This document shows, one piece after another, positions 24,652-36,003 of a DNA stretch of 64,000 bases. Position numbers and translations under genes: made by a program. Numbering within the stretch: the first letter of the stretch is position 1; the number at the start of each line of letters is the position of its first letter. Source of the DNA: Lepidonotus clava (taxonomy: Eukaryota > Annelida > Polychaeta > Phyllodocida > Polynoidae); contig OW387135.1 in assembly GCA_936440205.1 (NCBI GenBank), forward strand, positions 34,450,792-34,514,791, given 5' to 3'. The notes beneath the pieces were generated by a model that was not told where the DNA came from, did not search any database, and was given only the letters and a program-made list of their open reading frames with translations.

Positions 24652-27600
24652 TTAATCTATGTGTTGGTGCTCGGGCTCCCGGCCGAAGGTGGACAGGCTC
24701 TGGTACAGGCGCTGCCCCAAAGACGAGTTGGCGAAGATGTAGAAGATGAATGATAAAACGAAGGCCCAGGACAGGAAGAGCAGGTAGTCGGGCTCCTGAG
24801 TGGGGCGGCTGGGCAGAGGACCCTCCAGGTCCAACTCCTCCACCGTCACGTTCGGCGTCGGCGTCAGGCCTGGGCAGGACAAAGGATGAACCACTTATTA
24901 AAACATTACTATTTACTGATAGTATATTATACAAGAGTTACTTAAATTGTTAAGTTTATAATTTTCGGATACTTAAAAAAATACACCTTTTTTCCCCCTT
25001 TTTTTTTATAACCGAAAAGAAGTTTACACATTCTACGAAAGAGGTAAGATAGATATGACAGCGGAAAATTTACGTCTTTTAATAGATTAAGAAATGACCT
25101 AAAATAAGACCTTTTTAACGGGCCCAAGGCCAACCTTTAAAAATGTTTGTTTCCTGTTTACCGCCCGACTGAATATATTAGGACCGACTGGAGACTTTTT
25201 TTTTTTCATTTTTGGAAAAATTATTTTCAGTTATAGCCTTACTAACAACAAAAAATAAGGAAAAAAAAAAAGATTTTCCGACTGGGTATTTTTATGGTCA
25301 CCCGTTGGACATGAAACGAACTTTTTTTTTATTAATATTGGCACAAAGTAAGACCTTTTTAGTCGCCTTATAAATGCAAAACCAAAAAGAAGACAATTCA
25401 AGACCTTTAAATACCTTCGTGGGCACCCTACCCACCCTGTATAACACGATACGATGCAAATTTCAAAGTAAGGGTTAAAAAGGTTTCAGTTATAGCCTTA
25501 CAAACAACAAAAAATAAGGGGAAAAAAAGATTTTCCGACTGGGTATTTTTATGGTCACCCACTGGACATGAAATTAACTTTTTTTTTAATGTTGGCCCAA
25601 AGTAAGACCTTTTTAGTCGCCTTATAAAATGCAAAACCAAAATGAAGACAATTCAAGACCTTTAAATACCTTTGTGGGCACCCTACCCACCCTGTATAAC
25701 ACGATACGATGTAAATTTCAAAGTAAGGGTTACAAAGTGGTTCAGCTCAGTGTAATGAGGCCAGACCTCGCTCTCTCCCCAATGATTACCCAAGAAATCA
25801 ATTTCCTTTGTAAATAATCAACGTTACCTAGGCTCTTTTTAGTTTCAGGTTGCTAATAGTGATTAAATATGAAGCATGACTTACCTGTTATATTTGAGAC
25901 GAATTCTACCATGAAATTAAGGGTGCGCATAGATGCGTTGAACCTAGCCACTGCCTTAGCGTTGTGGAAAATAAGTATGTTCGGAACTGCTACCGTTCCA
26001 AAACGGGCATTTAAACTGTAAATAAAAAAGATACATGTTTATTGCCTATCTTAGCCAGAATTAGCCTTTCCGGAAATTTGATAGAAATAAGAATAAAGTT
26101 AATATGTAGAATTATTTGTGCATATAATCCATCTACTTAACTTGACATCGAAAACAATTATATATACTTATGTATGCCACTTTTTACAGTATATTGAATC
26201 AGGTATCATTTGTATTTTCATTTACACTCGGGAGAAATGTCAGATGCTAACAGTAGTTGGCGTTGATAATGTTGCCTATTGGGGAAAGACAGCAAGATCT
26301 ACTTTCGGGCATCGCTATATCTATCTTTTTCCAGACGGAGAAAACTTTTGGAAAGCGACATCTTTACAAAACACTTAACACTCACTTGCTAAAATGAACA
26401 GCGTCTATTGCCAGCACGTTCATCTGTGGGAAGGCCCTGGCCAGGGCGTTGTAGTGAGGGGCGGTTTTACCGCAGAAAGGGCACCATGGCGCGTAGAACA
26501 TGACTATCGCACAGTTAGGAGAGGAGGAGTCGTTTTTGAGGCCCAGCATGGACAGCAGGCCTGTGTTATTGACCAGCTTGACGGCCGGGGCCGTGTCGTT
26601 CTCCGTCAGGTTCCTCCCCACACACATGATCTTCCTGGTCGTCTTGTTCTCGGCGGTGGTGTTGTGGTTGGTGCGGTTGGTGCCGGTCGGGATCATGGTG
26701 AGGCCGATGTCGGCCGGCATGACGAGCCCAGCCCGGGTGTGGGGCACCACCCGGCCCAGCATCACGTCCACGTAGCTCGCCCTCCTGCTCACCCCGCCAC
26801 TGCCGGGCCGGGCCGCGTAGTCCACCACCCGCTGCTCCTGGGTGCCCTCCTCCAGCTGACTCTCGTCCTCCCACTCCTCCAGGCTCACCTCCGACTCCAG
26901 GTCACTGGCCGCTGTCTCGATCATCTCGCCTTCCTCCACGACCACGGCAGCCTCCCCGCCAACCGAGGGTGGGGCGAAGCTGGGGGTGAGCGGCACGCCC
27001 ACCTTACCGCCTCCACCCAGCGGCACGTACCCGGGGTGACCATCCCCGTGAAGACAGGCTGGGTAGGCAAATACAAGAAATCGTCATACATTCGTTATTT
27101 TTTTCGCATCAACAAAAGAGAGGATCACATAATTAAGTCGCACAAACACATCTCATAATACGAGAATTTAAAATTAAAAAAAAGTTTCCAAACCCTATCC
27201 CGTAGAAGGTAAAGGATGCAAACCATAATCATGTCCATATATATGAAATATGTATATATGAAAGAGTGGAACATTTGTTTTTTGTATGTTTTCTGAGTTT
27301 TCAAAACTGCCTGAGCCTATTTATGATTTTTTTAAAAAGGTGAAAAAAAAACTAAATCGACCTACCTACCCTATTTTATTCTACCTATGTTACCTGAACA
27401 CACCTTTTTTTTCGCTTTATAAACAAAAATATTATAGCTACACTATCTTGTAGGCTTGTTGTTATAAAGGAGGACGTTTAGGGATGAACCTCAGCTCCTG
27501 AACTGGGTATCAGAAAATGAACTGTCAAGTCCTGTCTCTATAATATTGGGGCCCTTGATGGGGGACCCAGTGTCACATGTCGAATTTAAGAAATAATTAT

Positions 27601-29520
27601 GTCCCTTGTCACCTAACTTCTCATGTCCCGGGCTCTAAGAACTTCTCATGTCTCATGTCAAATTTAAGAAATGAACCCTGTCATGCCATTTTTCTTCCCT
27701 TCATGTCACTCAGCCCAATGTCGCATGTCAATTTAAAAAAATGGCCATGTCGCCATGTTGAACTTAAAGGAAAACTTGCACATAAATTTGTGACGTTCTA
27801 CTTTGTGTGTGGTTAACTTGGTTCAAGTATTCTGAAAATATTTTAAAAGGAAAAAAACGATAAAATGTTATGGTTATAGGGGATTTTTCATTAAAGAAAT
27901 TTAATTTTGGGAATTCCCTGAATGCTGGGGTGCTCAGTACTCCCCTTGCTACGTCACAGCTGTGGGAATTCCCTCTAAAGTTACTTTGGGAATCCCTAAT
28001 AAATGAATGGCTGTTAATAGATATCTATCTTAATTTATTATGAGTTGAAGTGGGCCAAATACATATAATTTAGGTTGGAGAGGATAACCTTTATTACTAA
28101 TTCTACAGGGACGGGGATTCCCTTCTCAGGGTTGATGGGATTCCCCAATAACTCCCCTTGCTACGTCATTAATTAGGGAATTCCCTCAAAAATTGAATAA
28201 AATACAAGTATTTTTTATCTCCCATAATTGTGTATTCATTAAAAAAATTCCCTTCGATTTTCCTTATTTTGATAATGCAAGGTGTAAGTAACATGTTCAA
28301 TTGAATTCATTGAAAAATAACAACCCTGCAGTTGTGTGCAAGCTTTCCTTTAAGGGTCTAGGGCCCTAATATTAAGTAATTGAAAATGTAACGACATTAA
28401 CTATGATTAAGTATTTGAAATTGTAGAGAAGCATGAGAAGCATGCATTGAGGCTTCACAGATAGCATGTTTCACTTTCGATACATCTACATGGAAATTTA
28501 TTCATGGTGTCCCAACAATGAAACCGAAGAGCAGACTATTATTATGGAGAAAGCAATTTGCAAAAGAAAAACTAAATAGATACATCACATGGTTTATGAT
28601 TAGCGTGTGATTGCCACAAATCAGTGTGACAGTTTCACTCGGCCATTGATACTATCAAAGTCGCGAAATGTTTATGCAAAATGCGGGCACTAAACTTCTC
28701 TAAAGCTTGATACATATATATACTAACATTCACCAGTGCTAAGTATCTATATTTATAAATAGGAAAAACTGAATTCAATTAGCCAAGTAATCTTTGAAAA
28801 ACGAAATCTGTCTGAAGGAATCATATCCTAGATGACAGTTCATAATAAGGTTAGAGATAATTTTGAGTAGACGTCTAAGTCATTATAATCTTTTTATTCA
28901 AAAAGCCTAACCATTGTTACTTTCTTAGTGTCCTGATGTGCCTTAGCAAAATATCTAAAATTTTAAAGCTACATGTCATATATGAATGCCATGTCTACCA
29001 TGCCTACGTTCACTCGGTGTCTGCACTTCCTCCTTTTAGAAACTCTTTTATTTCAACTTCAAGGCTCATGTCGCCTCGTGGCCTAGGCAAACAGACCAGG
29101 TAACCATGCACTCCAAGACCAGGTCAAACTGTTCTAGTTTGTGAACCTTGACACATGTAATCCATGGCCTCACTGCGGGTGCGGCCTGGATCGTATGATG
29201 TTACGCCCGCCGTTAGGGGCGGAGCTTCCCAACCCTCCGGCCCAGCCGGCCGTCTAAGTGCATCTGCACTGGGTCTTCATTCATCCAAGCGTTTCGCGGA
29301 TTTTCACATGTGCATTTTCCCGAGTGTCCAACTTTCTGAACGTAAAGGCGTTCAATCTGGTACATTATCTACATTTTGGTACCTATAATTATGGCAGTTA
29401 TCTTCTTATACAGTTAGTAAACATTCATAACTTTGAAACGGCAATCATAACGGCGTACTTACGCAATATGCAGCAAATAACACATATCGCAAGGGACCAA
29501 GAAAACACTTTGTCCGCCAT
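24652..29520 (-). CDS. TXNDC15: thioredoxin domain-containing protein 15
   Basis: Single-pass membrane protein with a lumenal thioredoxin fold. Human mutations cause a ciliopathy, so a role linked to cilia is expected. The model is complement of 29463-29520, 26386-27058, 25885-26015 and 24652-24869: 1080 nt, 359 aa, close to the human length as I recall it. Exon 1 encodes only a signal peptide (MADKVFSWSLAICVICCIL) and ends at GTAAGT in the phase that exon 2 needs. Exon 2 has an acidic spacer (~60-90), several N-glycosylation sequons (~145-200) and the active site APWCPFCGK (Cys212, Cys215). Exon 3 carries FGTVAVPNI, with the cis-proline, and ARFN. Exon 4 has the membrane span (YLLFLSWAFVLSFIFYIFA) and ends EPEHQHID. 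It lies head-to-head with ELOVL6 and tail-to-tail with the dynein. Confidence 0.93.
25228..25745. repeat. 259-bp tandem duplication in TXNDC15 intron 3
   Basis: Two copies (25228-25486 and 25487-25745) match at well over 90% by eye. Both contain GATTTTCCGACTGGGTATTT, a poly-A/poly-T pair and GTAACACGAT-like blocks ending in AAAGTAAGGGTTA. A short degenerate piece around 25105-25120 (AATAAGACCTTTTTAACG) suggests an older third copy. Confidence 0.85.
27562..27770 (+). repeat. interspersed repeat with CATGTC-AATTTAAGAAAT units
   Basis: The word CATGTC(A/G)AATTTAAGAAAT or a close variant occurs about four times here (near 27575, 27655, 27724 and 27754), spaced 30-80 bp. The leading part GGGACCCAGTGTCACATGTC matches, in reverse complement, the sequence at 38311-38358. 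It is therefore a dispersed family, not only local slippage. It lies in TXNDC15 intron 1. Confidence 0.65.
27909..28185. promoter_or_regulatory. duplicated cluster of kappaB-like and CRE-like motifs
   Basis: Five decamers fit the kappaB consensus: GGGAATTCCC at 27909, 27964 and 28176, GGGGATTCCC at 28113 and GGGATTCCCC at 28137. A nine-base variant lies at 27988. Two copies of ACTCCCCTTGCTACGTCA (CRE-like TACGTCA at 27950 and 28162) each precede a GGGAATTCCC by exactly 14 bp start-to-start, so the composite was duplicated about 212 bp apart. It sits inside TXNDC15 intron 1 and about 1.6 kb upstream of ELOVL6. It may be an enhancer, or merely a repeat whose palindromic ends resemble kappaB sites. 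Confidence 0.45.
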
Positions 29521-29743
29521 GTTGCTCGAGTCCCGGAAGTGGGTTGTGACCCCGGTTTTGATTGGTCGAAAAAACCGACTGAGGTTCATCAGCCAATCAG
29601 GGACCGTGTTATCTAATCACCATATTAATCAGCCGGCAACGCATTGACATAACACTCAGACGAGTGGCTTGCCGGGCTCTTTACCGCCTCATTCTTCCAT
29701 AAAGGTCTGTCATTGCCTTGGAAAACGGGACAGAGCTCCAACC
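29521..29743. promoter_or_regulatory. divergent promoter of TXNDC15 (-) and ELOVL6 (+)
   Basis: Only 223 bp separate the two start codons, so both 5' UTRs and core promoters must fit here unless upstream untranslated exons exist. Visible motifs are an ETS-type CCGGAAGT at 29533-29540, an inverted CCAAT box (ATTGG) at 29561-29565 and a forward CCAAT at 29593-29597. No TATA box is evident. CpGs are frequent compared with the surroundings. CCAAT plus ETS without TATA is typical of housekeeping bidirectional promoters. Confidence 0.65.
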
Positions 29744-30598
29744 ATGGCATCCGACACCATGACACAGGTAGCAACTACCTCGGATTTCAACTATTCGCTA
29801 ATTTTCGAGTTTGAGAAGAATTTTGACGAGGAGTCGTTCATGCAATGGATGATGCAAAATTGGACCCTCAGCTTCTGGTACTCCGCTCTGTACGTTGTGC
29901 TCATCTTCGGCGGAAAATATTACATGGAAAAACGACCCCGGTTTGAAATCCGCCAAGCTCTTGCCTTGTGGAGCGCAATCTTGGGTTGCTTCAGCATCTT
30001 CGGTGCCATCCGTACCATCCCTGAGCTCGTGTACGTCATCCGTAAGTACGGCTGGGAATTTTCCCTCTGCAACCCTTCCTATTTCAATGGCCCCACCGGG
30101 TTCTGGGCCTTCATGTTCACCATCTCTAAAGTCTACGAGCTGGGCGACACTCTCTTCATCGTACTAAGGAAGCAGCAACTCATTTTCCTGCATTGGTATC
30201 ATCACATCTCAACGCTCATCTACGTGTGGTACTCGTACCCCGCCCACCTGGGACCCGGCCGCTACTTCATGGTGATGAACTACACTGTCCACTCCTTCAT
30301 GTACACCTACTATGCCTTCCGCGCCATGAGATTCCGCATCCCCAGGGTTCTGATGGTAGCCATCACCTCCATGCAGATCACGCAGATGGTATTCGGCACC
30401 GCTGTCAACCTGTGGACCTATCATATCAAAAACCGGGGAGACGTCTGCCAGCAATCCTACGAGAACCTCAAGTATTCCCTTATGATGTATTTCAGCTACT
30501 TCATCCTCTTCTCCTACTTCTTCTACAATGCATACATCGGTTCTGGGAAAGCCAAGGAACCCACTAAGGCTGAGGTACAGTCCAAAAAAGTGGAGTAA
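29744..30598 (+). CDS. ELOVL6: very-long-chain fatty acid elongase 6 (ELOVL6-like)
   Basis: ER membrane 3-ketoacyl-CoA synthase that condenses malonyl-CoA with C12-C16 acyl-CoA, the first step of elongating palmitate to stearate. The 284-aa protein carries the ELO signatures: LRKQQLIFLHWYHH, with the histidine box HWYHH at residues 150-154, MNYTVHSFMYTYY (178-190) and about seven hydrophobic segments. It ends in KKVE, a perfect KKXX ER-retrieval signal. The first ATG in good context (ACCATGG) gives a start (EFEKNFDEE at ~22-30) that aligns with human ELOVL6. The coding region has no intron, whereas vertebrate ELOVL6 is multi-exonic, so an old retrocopy or intron loss is likely. It shares its promoter region with TXNDC15. 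Confidence 0.94.
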   Translation: MASDTMTQVATTSDFNYSLIFEFEKNFDEESFMQWMMQNWTLSFWYSALYVVLIFGGKYYMEKRPRFEIRQALALWSAILGCFSIFGAIRTIPELVYVIRKYGWEFSLCNPSYFNGPTGFWAFMFTISKVYELGDTLFIVLRKQQLIFLHWYHHISTLIYVWYSYPAHLGPGRYFMVMNYTVHSFMYTYYAFRAMRFRIPRVLMVAITSMQITQMVFGTAVNLWTYHIKNRGDVCQQSYENLKYSLMMYFSYFILFSYFFYNAYIGSGKAKEPTKAEVQSKKVE

Positions 30599-33500
30599 TT
30601 CGGCAGGAGAAAGAACAAACTCTTTATCAAAGAATTTCTTTCAAGTATTTCTGATACATTAAGTGTATTAGGCGCTCTTGCAGACTGCATCTGAATGTAT
30701 CAGTATGGGTTATTCATTTCATTGCATCAGAGACATAGTGAACTATAAATGCTGGACATCAGAAATCGATCAACACGAACTGTTTTCAGTGTCATCTCGC
30801 TACAAAGTGCTAGTGAAAAGGTTATATCTTTGGCTAGTTGCTGTCATCATCAATCATTTTCTGGTATATTTAATAACGAACGATTGATATACAAGCCAAG
30901 TGCACATTAATTATCCCATTATTTTAGAGTAGTAGATGCAAAATGATATCATATTTAGTTACCCAGGTTGTGTCTAACAAGTCCAATGAACTTTTGAACG
31001 GATTCTTTTAGTATACCTGCATACTGATATATATTCTCCTGAATGTATACATAAATCTAATGTATTCCATTATCATTCTGCTGATAACGGCACAAGCATT
31101 CCCTGGCATCGACGTGCTTAGAAGATTGTTGAAAGTTGAGCTACAACCTTCTCCAAGTTAGAGATAGATCTATACAATAACGTATAGATTTATTGGTATT
31201 AGATGAGAAAAATTGTGATTCGTATAGGACCAATATATCGTAGTGATATGTGACTTCTTCATTGTTTTATGTTGAGATTTTCCATTTAAGTGGAATGATC
31301 AACATGTTATAACAAGATCTCAGCTATCTTATTTCTAGAGGACTATCCCAATCCCTCTAACCTCCAACTCTATATCAACCCTCAAAGATGTGTATGGTTT
31401 TCATTGAAATCCTATTAAAATGCGTTTGATGATGTGGTAGGATGTGATGTCTTAATGCGCCTGGTGAAAGTCAAAGTGATAGTTTATTTGAAAACTGTAC
31501 ATTCATCTCCAGAAAGGCTAGAGGCATACACGTAGCGGCCTGTGATTTGGTAAATGAACATTGATAGTGAGCTATTAACATATTCAGATACGCCAGACCA
31601 ATTAATAAGTCCCAGTGGTTTTCACGATAGCGATCATTTATCAACAAGGGAGGTTGTAGTATGATCCCGTACAATCTAGCAATTTCCAAGAAGTGCGGCA
31701 TGAAATCACTTTATACTAATACCTTACCATCGTCGTGATTGATCCGATGTCCTGGATTATTTTTTTACTTTAATCGCTATAAAACATTAGAAGCGCAATA
31801 TGTTAATTTGTTTTCATCGCAAATCGATAGAAATGTCAATGTCTCGTATCTTAAAGTTGCTCTGCTCAAGCTCATTTAAAAGTGGTGATTATCTTTTATT
31901 TAAGTTTCTTCGTTTTGGATACACTTATCACGCATTTCGAGATATCTATTTTTTTATGCATTTGAAGCAATCTAGGAAAGTAGAACTCGTCCACTTCTGT
32001 ACTTCCCTGTCTGTGGTCTAGTTTTGAGAAGCCTCGTTTTCTACTTGTAATGTGCTTTTCAGCAAAACCTTCCAGCCTCCATTGGTTTTTAATGGACTTA
32101 AAAGGACAGTGATAGGGATGACGCCTGCTACGTGATGTATGTATACGTGTAAGACAATATTGCATAGGTATCACGACGATTCTACTTAACTATTCGGAAT
32201 ACTCCCATGGCACTAATGTAATTTATTACTGAATGTGATTTGACTCCCACCTATTCACCAGAACTCCTCTTGATTCCAATTACATAGATGTAGGCCCACG
32301 TGCTTAATCAAGGCAAAGTTTTGTTGGTTTATCCATGTGAAGCACTCATGGTGTTTAATTCATTTTTGTGGAACCAAATGTGTCCACAACGTCTTAATTG
32401 TAGTTGATGTGCTTAATAACAGTATTCTGAACAGCGTTTTATTTTATGTACTTAAATGATGTACCTTTTGATTTTATGTTTCATCTCTTTTGAATTTTTA
32501 GTTTATTGATTTGTTCAGTTGGTTTCACATTCCGTTTTATATCGACCGTCGTTATCATACTTACGAGTTTCCTACTTAACCGTGTATTTAATACTGAACG
32601 AACATTCTATCGTTTTTTGTTTTTTTTTAACATTAATGCATTGTTGTGCAGTAAGTTTACATGGTTCCCACATGATTGAGAAAATGAAAATGGTCATCCC
32701 AGAAAGACTCATTTTCCTATTGATCCTGTAGAAATCGGGAAACCTAAAAAAGTTGTACCTTATAAATTTTAAATGGTTAAAGAAAAGTTGTGAAAAAAGA
32801 ATTGTTTAAGTCTGTTGGAACCGTAGTTTGTTTTAAGCTTTTAAAACACCTTAACCTTCGTTTCATTGGTAAGAATAAAAGATGGCGAACTTAACGATTA
32901 GGCTGATTTTTCTTTTTCAAAACAGTGAAGTATCGTTTGTTTTTTATGGTTTTTTTTCCATCAATTTAGCGTACAACGAGTTTAGGACTTTGATATCCAT
33001 TAATGTTACATTTGCCTTCATCATAAACTCATTTATTGATGTTATGTGTTGAAGTGATGTACGTTCACAAAATAGTTACTATTCAGATAGTTGTACCGAA
33101 TCGTTGGATTTGTTTCAAATATGCTTTAATTACATTGTCATCTATTATTTGGCAAGGAAGATCGGTATTTTACATAAAAGTGTGCACTACTGTACACCTC
33201 CCCTCTGAAGCGCAGGCGCACTGCTCACCAGCCTACCTTATCTTTGTCTATGGAACCGTGTAATCCATAGCTAGTCACCTGTTCCCATGAAAACGTACAT
33301 GGTTAATTTCAGTGAAAGTCTTAACAACGTTACCTATTTGATATTAGTTGTACACTGTCCACCAGAATCAGGTTTGTCGGCTTCAATTTAGATCTACCTA
33401 GACTGGCTACCTTAAATGTAATAAACTGATAAAGTAACTATATTTCTATCGTTCTTTATTTTATCAGTCTATAAATCGCCAAAGCAGACATAAAGTCCTC

Positions 33501-34928
33501 TTTCTATATAGAAAGCAACAGAATTACGACTATCTACGGCGCCGTAAGAAAAACCGCCTGACAACTTAAGTTAGTTTCGATAATAGTAAAGTTTGACACT
33601 GGGCTGTCATTCTAAGTATGTGTATTGTTATATAATCTTTGAATTATTGCTGTGGCGTTACAGTTTTGTTGTACATCCCTTTAAATTATTAAGTGGTCGG
33701 CGAAATGATTAGTCAGTCAGTAGACAATCTTCCTTCCAGTATGTGCCCTTACACGTGAGTATTTATTTGCCTGAATAGGGCATGTTAGTATGTTGTTATG
33801 CTGGGCATGAACAGACTCGAATGGGTAGTAACACGTGGCCAAGACTCGCCAAGAGTCAGGGTGGCAGTAGACTACACGTTTTGATATAGAATTATATGAC
33901 TATTAGCATTACGATGCGCTTTCATAAACTGATGTGGAAAAATTAATTCATCAAACAAAAATTAATTTCTTAATATTATTTTAAGAAGATATATAAATGA
34001 CACGAGAACCATGAGAGATATTCATTAAGTTAAATCACATCATGCTTGGCCGGCGTTTACGTCCCTGTTGGGGCAGGTGGAACTTGGCACCAGTAAGAGA
34101 ATATTTCGATTAATATCAAAATCGATGTCAAGCGGCTATTTATTTAGGCTTTTTTTTCAATTTTGTAAGTAATTCGTTTGTGTGTGAAACAAACTGAAAA
34201 AAACACACATAAAATCACAATCGAAACGCTAAACATCTCTCTCCACAATGGATGGACTTCATGAATATATTAAATGACTGAAAGTTATTTGAAACAATTG
34301 TTCATTGTAAGAAATTATAATATTTTTTTTATTTTTTTATTTAGCCAAAATCCTGTTTACACAAGTTCTTCCTTTCAGCTTTTACACCACCAAAATCAAT
34401 ATTCATATCAACTACATTTCACATGTCTTATCAACACAGTATTTAGTTATATATAATAATATCATTTGAGCAATCTACGTAAGGCTGTACATCAACTTCT
34501 ATTTCAAAATTCACATCAATTCACATTAGTCCATACCAACATGTTTCAAATTAGAATAATTCCTTTACCTTTTGCGTAAACTTGACAATATCTGTTTCCT
34601 TTTGTAGGCTTTCATCAAGATCATCCCATAAACAAATCCCTCTATAATAGGGGGATTTTTGTACTTTTGATTGTACCGTAAATTTTCGTTTTAATTTTAC
34701 CTTGTTTTTACTTCTTAACAAAATGCGACACGCATACTGGGAAACGCCAAGCTAATACTGCTTTCGTGTTCGAATTCCCATTGGATTACCTAACCTCTTG
34801 GGATTAAGGCCGAACGTCCCAATACGTAACTCATATTGAACTCTGACCCATATTATGCGTTTCTTGCTCCACTACTATGGATAACACTAAGTATGTTACC
34901 TTGCGGGAATACACAGCGCCCTAGTTCT
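30599..34928 (+). other. ELOVL6 3' flank, no gene seen
   Basis: AT-rich sequence with no convincing ORF or RNA gene. The first canonical AATAAA I found after ELOVL6 is at 32874-32879, about 2.3 kb after the stop. That would fit a long 3' UTR like that of vertebrate ELOVL6, but a non-canonical nearer site is equally possible. Confidence 0.4.
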
Positions 34929-34938
34929 GGAGTTGGGT

Positions 34939-35379
34939 CCCGGGGGGCACTCAGTCCCAAAATGGGTACCAACTGCGGTCGAAACCTCTAGGGGCTGTAG
35001 CTGTGAATCGCTACTTGGGCCCCAAAAAAGGGGGCTGTTAAATCATCAAAATACCTCTTAGGGGAGTTAATGATGTATTTTTTTAAATATTAGATTAAAA
35101 TTTTAGTGTATGCAAATAAATTCCGTCAAAATGCCTCTGAAACAAATCATTGAGTTCAGAAACCAAATTATAAACACATAACTTGCCAATAAATGCCTTT
35201 TGGCAGGGCTGTCCATGAGCTATCCTGAAAAAAGAAGGGCTGTCAGAGTAAACGTCTTTTTTTTCTATGGGCTGTAAAATCCCCAAAAAGAGGGGGGGGG
35301 GGGGGGGGGCGGTGGGGCTGTAGTTTCGCAATTGGTATCCACCTTCATATCAAAGTGAGTGCCCCCACCCCCAACCCCG
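34939..35379. mobile_element. 441-bp foldback element with GGGGGGCACTC-type ends
   Basis: The left end begins CCCGGGGGGCACTCAG. The right end is GAGTGCCCCCACCCCCAACC followed by CCG, its imperfect reverse complement with extra C residues. The interior holds no ORF and includes a poly-G run near 35290-35310. The element is flanked on both sides by the 10-bp direct repeat GGAGTTGGGT (34929-34938 and 35380-35389), which behaves like a target-site duplication. It is a non-autonomous DNA transposon. A 9-10-bp duplication would suit Mutator-type elements, but the superfamily is not settled. Confidence 0.65.
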
Positions 35380-35809
35380 GGAGTTGGGTTAGCTTTATGA
35401 CCAAAGACTAGATTCGGGGGGAGAAGGAGCTGAAAGATTTGATATACACTTAAGAAGTGCCCCCCCCCCCGCCTCCTTTATATTTTCCAGATTGTAATAT
35501 TTGTCTACGTTAAATTTCATACCGCAAGGGCGGGTCCTAGAATTATTAGACCGTTCTCAGGGGCCTATAGAAGTTTTTTTTAAGTAATATAATGTTTATG
35601 ATCCCAATGATTTTCCTTTTTTACCCTACTTCTTCTAAAATGATGTCCTTTCGCATGTTGCTGCCTACATACTGAACTTTCTTCAGGTCTAACCAAGAAC
35701 CAGCAAAATGGGTCATAACCAGCCTGTCCATTTGGTTGCTGTTTTGTTAAACTACTTTCAAAAGGACCTGTGGGAACCAGCAAATTGGGTCATGACCCAT
35801 TTCTTAGTT

Positions 35810-36003
35810 CCAGCCTCATCCTCCATGTTGTAGTGGTTAAGACCCTCACCTCCAAACCCAAAGGTTGTGGATTCGAATCTTGGCGAAGCCACTTGTAAGT
35901 TACTAATAGGATGCACGTTAACATGAAGAGTTTACCAGTGTAAAAATGCGTGATGTATGCATTTGTGTTTGATGCTGAAAAAGTATTATTTTTCAACAAT
36001 AAA
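35810..36003 (+). repeat. tRNA-derived SINE
   Basis: The segment 35828-35890 resembles the 5' part of a tRNA: an A-box-like TGTAGTGGTTAAGA, then a B-box-like GGATTCGAATC about 45 bp on, at the spacing expected of a Pol III promoter. The tRNA-unrelated body follows and ends in an AT-rich tail (TTTTTCAACAATAAATGAC). The anticodon arm does not pair well, so it is not a working tRNA gene. Two copies of a GAACCAGCAAA(A/T)TGGGTCAT block at ~35697 and ~35773 lie just upstream and are a separate short direct repeat. Confidence 0.6.

Noticed and set aside
26394-27158. Long plus-strand open frame of 254 codons
   Set aside because: It is the antisense shadow of TXNDC15 exon 2; the GC-rich exon leaves stop-free frames on the other strand. 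It has no recognisable domain.
35828-35890. Functional tRNA gene
   Set aside because: A- and B-box-like motifs are present, but the acceptor and anticodon stems do not pair and a SINE-like tail follows.
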